Below, in pieces: positions 63,079 through 63,375 of a DNA stretch of 63,375 nt (positions are counted from its first letter, which is position 1; the number at the start of each line of letters is the position of its first letter). Below the pieces are notes generated by a model, which was given only the letters and a program-made list of their open reading frames with translations, did no database searches and was not told the DNA's origin. A program made the position numbers and the translations under genes. Source of the stretch: Acidimicrobiales bacterium (GTDB lineage: Bacteria; Actinomycetota; Acidimicrobiia; Acidimicrobiales; MedAcidi-G1); the NCBI GenBank assembly GCA_014239855.1, contig JAAZXY010000009.1:1-63375 (forward strand), written 5' to 3'.

Positions 63079-63375
63079 CCCGGGTGGCGTGGTTCCAGCC
63101 GTTCTCGGGCATTGCCGGCGACATGGCCCTCGGTGCCCTGATCGATGCGGGAGCCGACGTCGATGAGGTGCGGGCGTTGTTGGACCTGCTCCCGTTGGAC
63201 GGGTGGGAACTGACCGTCGAGCCCACCCTGCGTGGGGGAATCGCGGCGACCGATGTCCGGGTACCGGCCAACGACGAGCTCACCCATCGCCACGCCCGGG
63301 ACATCCTGGCCATGGTGGCTGACCGGACCTCGTCGATGTCGAGCACCTCGAGGGCGGCGCACGTGCCGACCACGT
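63075..63375 (+). CDS. larC: Nickel insertion protein LarC (5' part only)
   Basis: The first 100 codons, cut by the window edge. RVAWFQPFSGIAGDMALGAL and IDAGADVDEVRALLDLLPLDGW match the LarC (DUF111) N-terminus. It acts after LarB and LarE to insert nickel into the pincer cofactor. The last visible 20 residues are Ser/Thr-rich and less typical, but no stop or frame break is seen. Confidence 0.85.
   Translation, partial: MTRVAWFQPFSGIAGDMALGALIDAGADVDEVRALLDLLPLDGWELTVEPTLRGGIAATDVRVPANDELTHRHARDILAMVADRTSSMSSTSRAAHVPTT

Noticed and set aside
63300-63375. Frameshift in larC
   Set aside because: The end of the visible protein is atypical, but there is no stop and too little sequence to judge.

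Overview
The window is high-GC DNA (roughly two thirds G+C) from the chromosomal replication-origin region of an actinomycete-type bacterium. The core order cca, DUF6049 protein, trxB, trxA, cwlM-like, parB, parA, rsmG, jag, yidC, yidD, rnpA, rpmH, dnaA, dnaN, recF, DUF721, gyrB, gyrA, DUF3566, tRNA-Ile is, as I recall it, the order around the Mycobacterium tuberculosis origin. The poly-threonine linkers of the secreted proteins, an RsmG with an unusual N-terminus, and many TANNNT boxes lying 6-8 bases before start codons point to class Acidimicrobiia. That placement is inference; no rRNA is present.

Layout. 1-9526 (minus): a surface operon of a small membrane protein, a lipoprotein and a giant secreted beta-rich protein that runs off the left edge. 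9663-17477 (plus): an uptake and CoA-activation locus with a PaaK-like ligase, an acyl-CoA dehydrogenase, an MFS-LivF fusion and a LivH-LivM-LivG fusion. 17505-22401 (minus): MscS channel, small membrane protein, dnaB, rplI, rpsR, ssb, rpsF. 22630-26416 (minus): panB, DUF5318 protein, cca, histone-deacetylase-family hydrolase. 26491-33264 (plus): GNAT protein, DUF6049 protein, DegV, small membrane protein, trxB, trxA, CwlM-like pseudo-amidase. 33308-39290 (minus): parB, parA, two parS sites, rsmG, jag, yidC, yidD, rnpA, rpmH. 39291-50187: origin and dnaA, dnaN, recF, DUF721, gyrB, gyrA, a TadE/TadG-like protein, DUF3566, tRNA-Ile. 50193-63375: accessory genes, namely a small ORF, an NAD(P)-binding dehydrogenase, HisN-like phosphatase, a secreted serine protease nested inside an FN3 domain, an SDR plus Rieske oxygenase pair, an orphan acidic protein, three tRNA genes, a DUF3604/PHP protein, pheA, larB and partial larC.

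How the genes work together. Genes flanking the origin (about 41.4-41.6 kb) mostly point away from it on both sides, as expected for leading-strand core genes. DnaA boxes lie on both sides of dnaA, and two perfect parS palindromes sit just upstream of parA. Many genes overlap by 1-4 bases (ATGA, GTGA, TGATG), so translational coupling is common.

Most notable: the hybrid transporter made of only two polypeptides with an MFS module fused to an ABC ATPase; a protease domain inserted in an FN3 fold; a recurrent leaderless-promoter architecture, including one apparently starting at ATC; rsmG following jag in the same frame with no canonical start for 105 bases; and a short ORF that overlaps the gyrB start.
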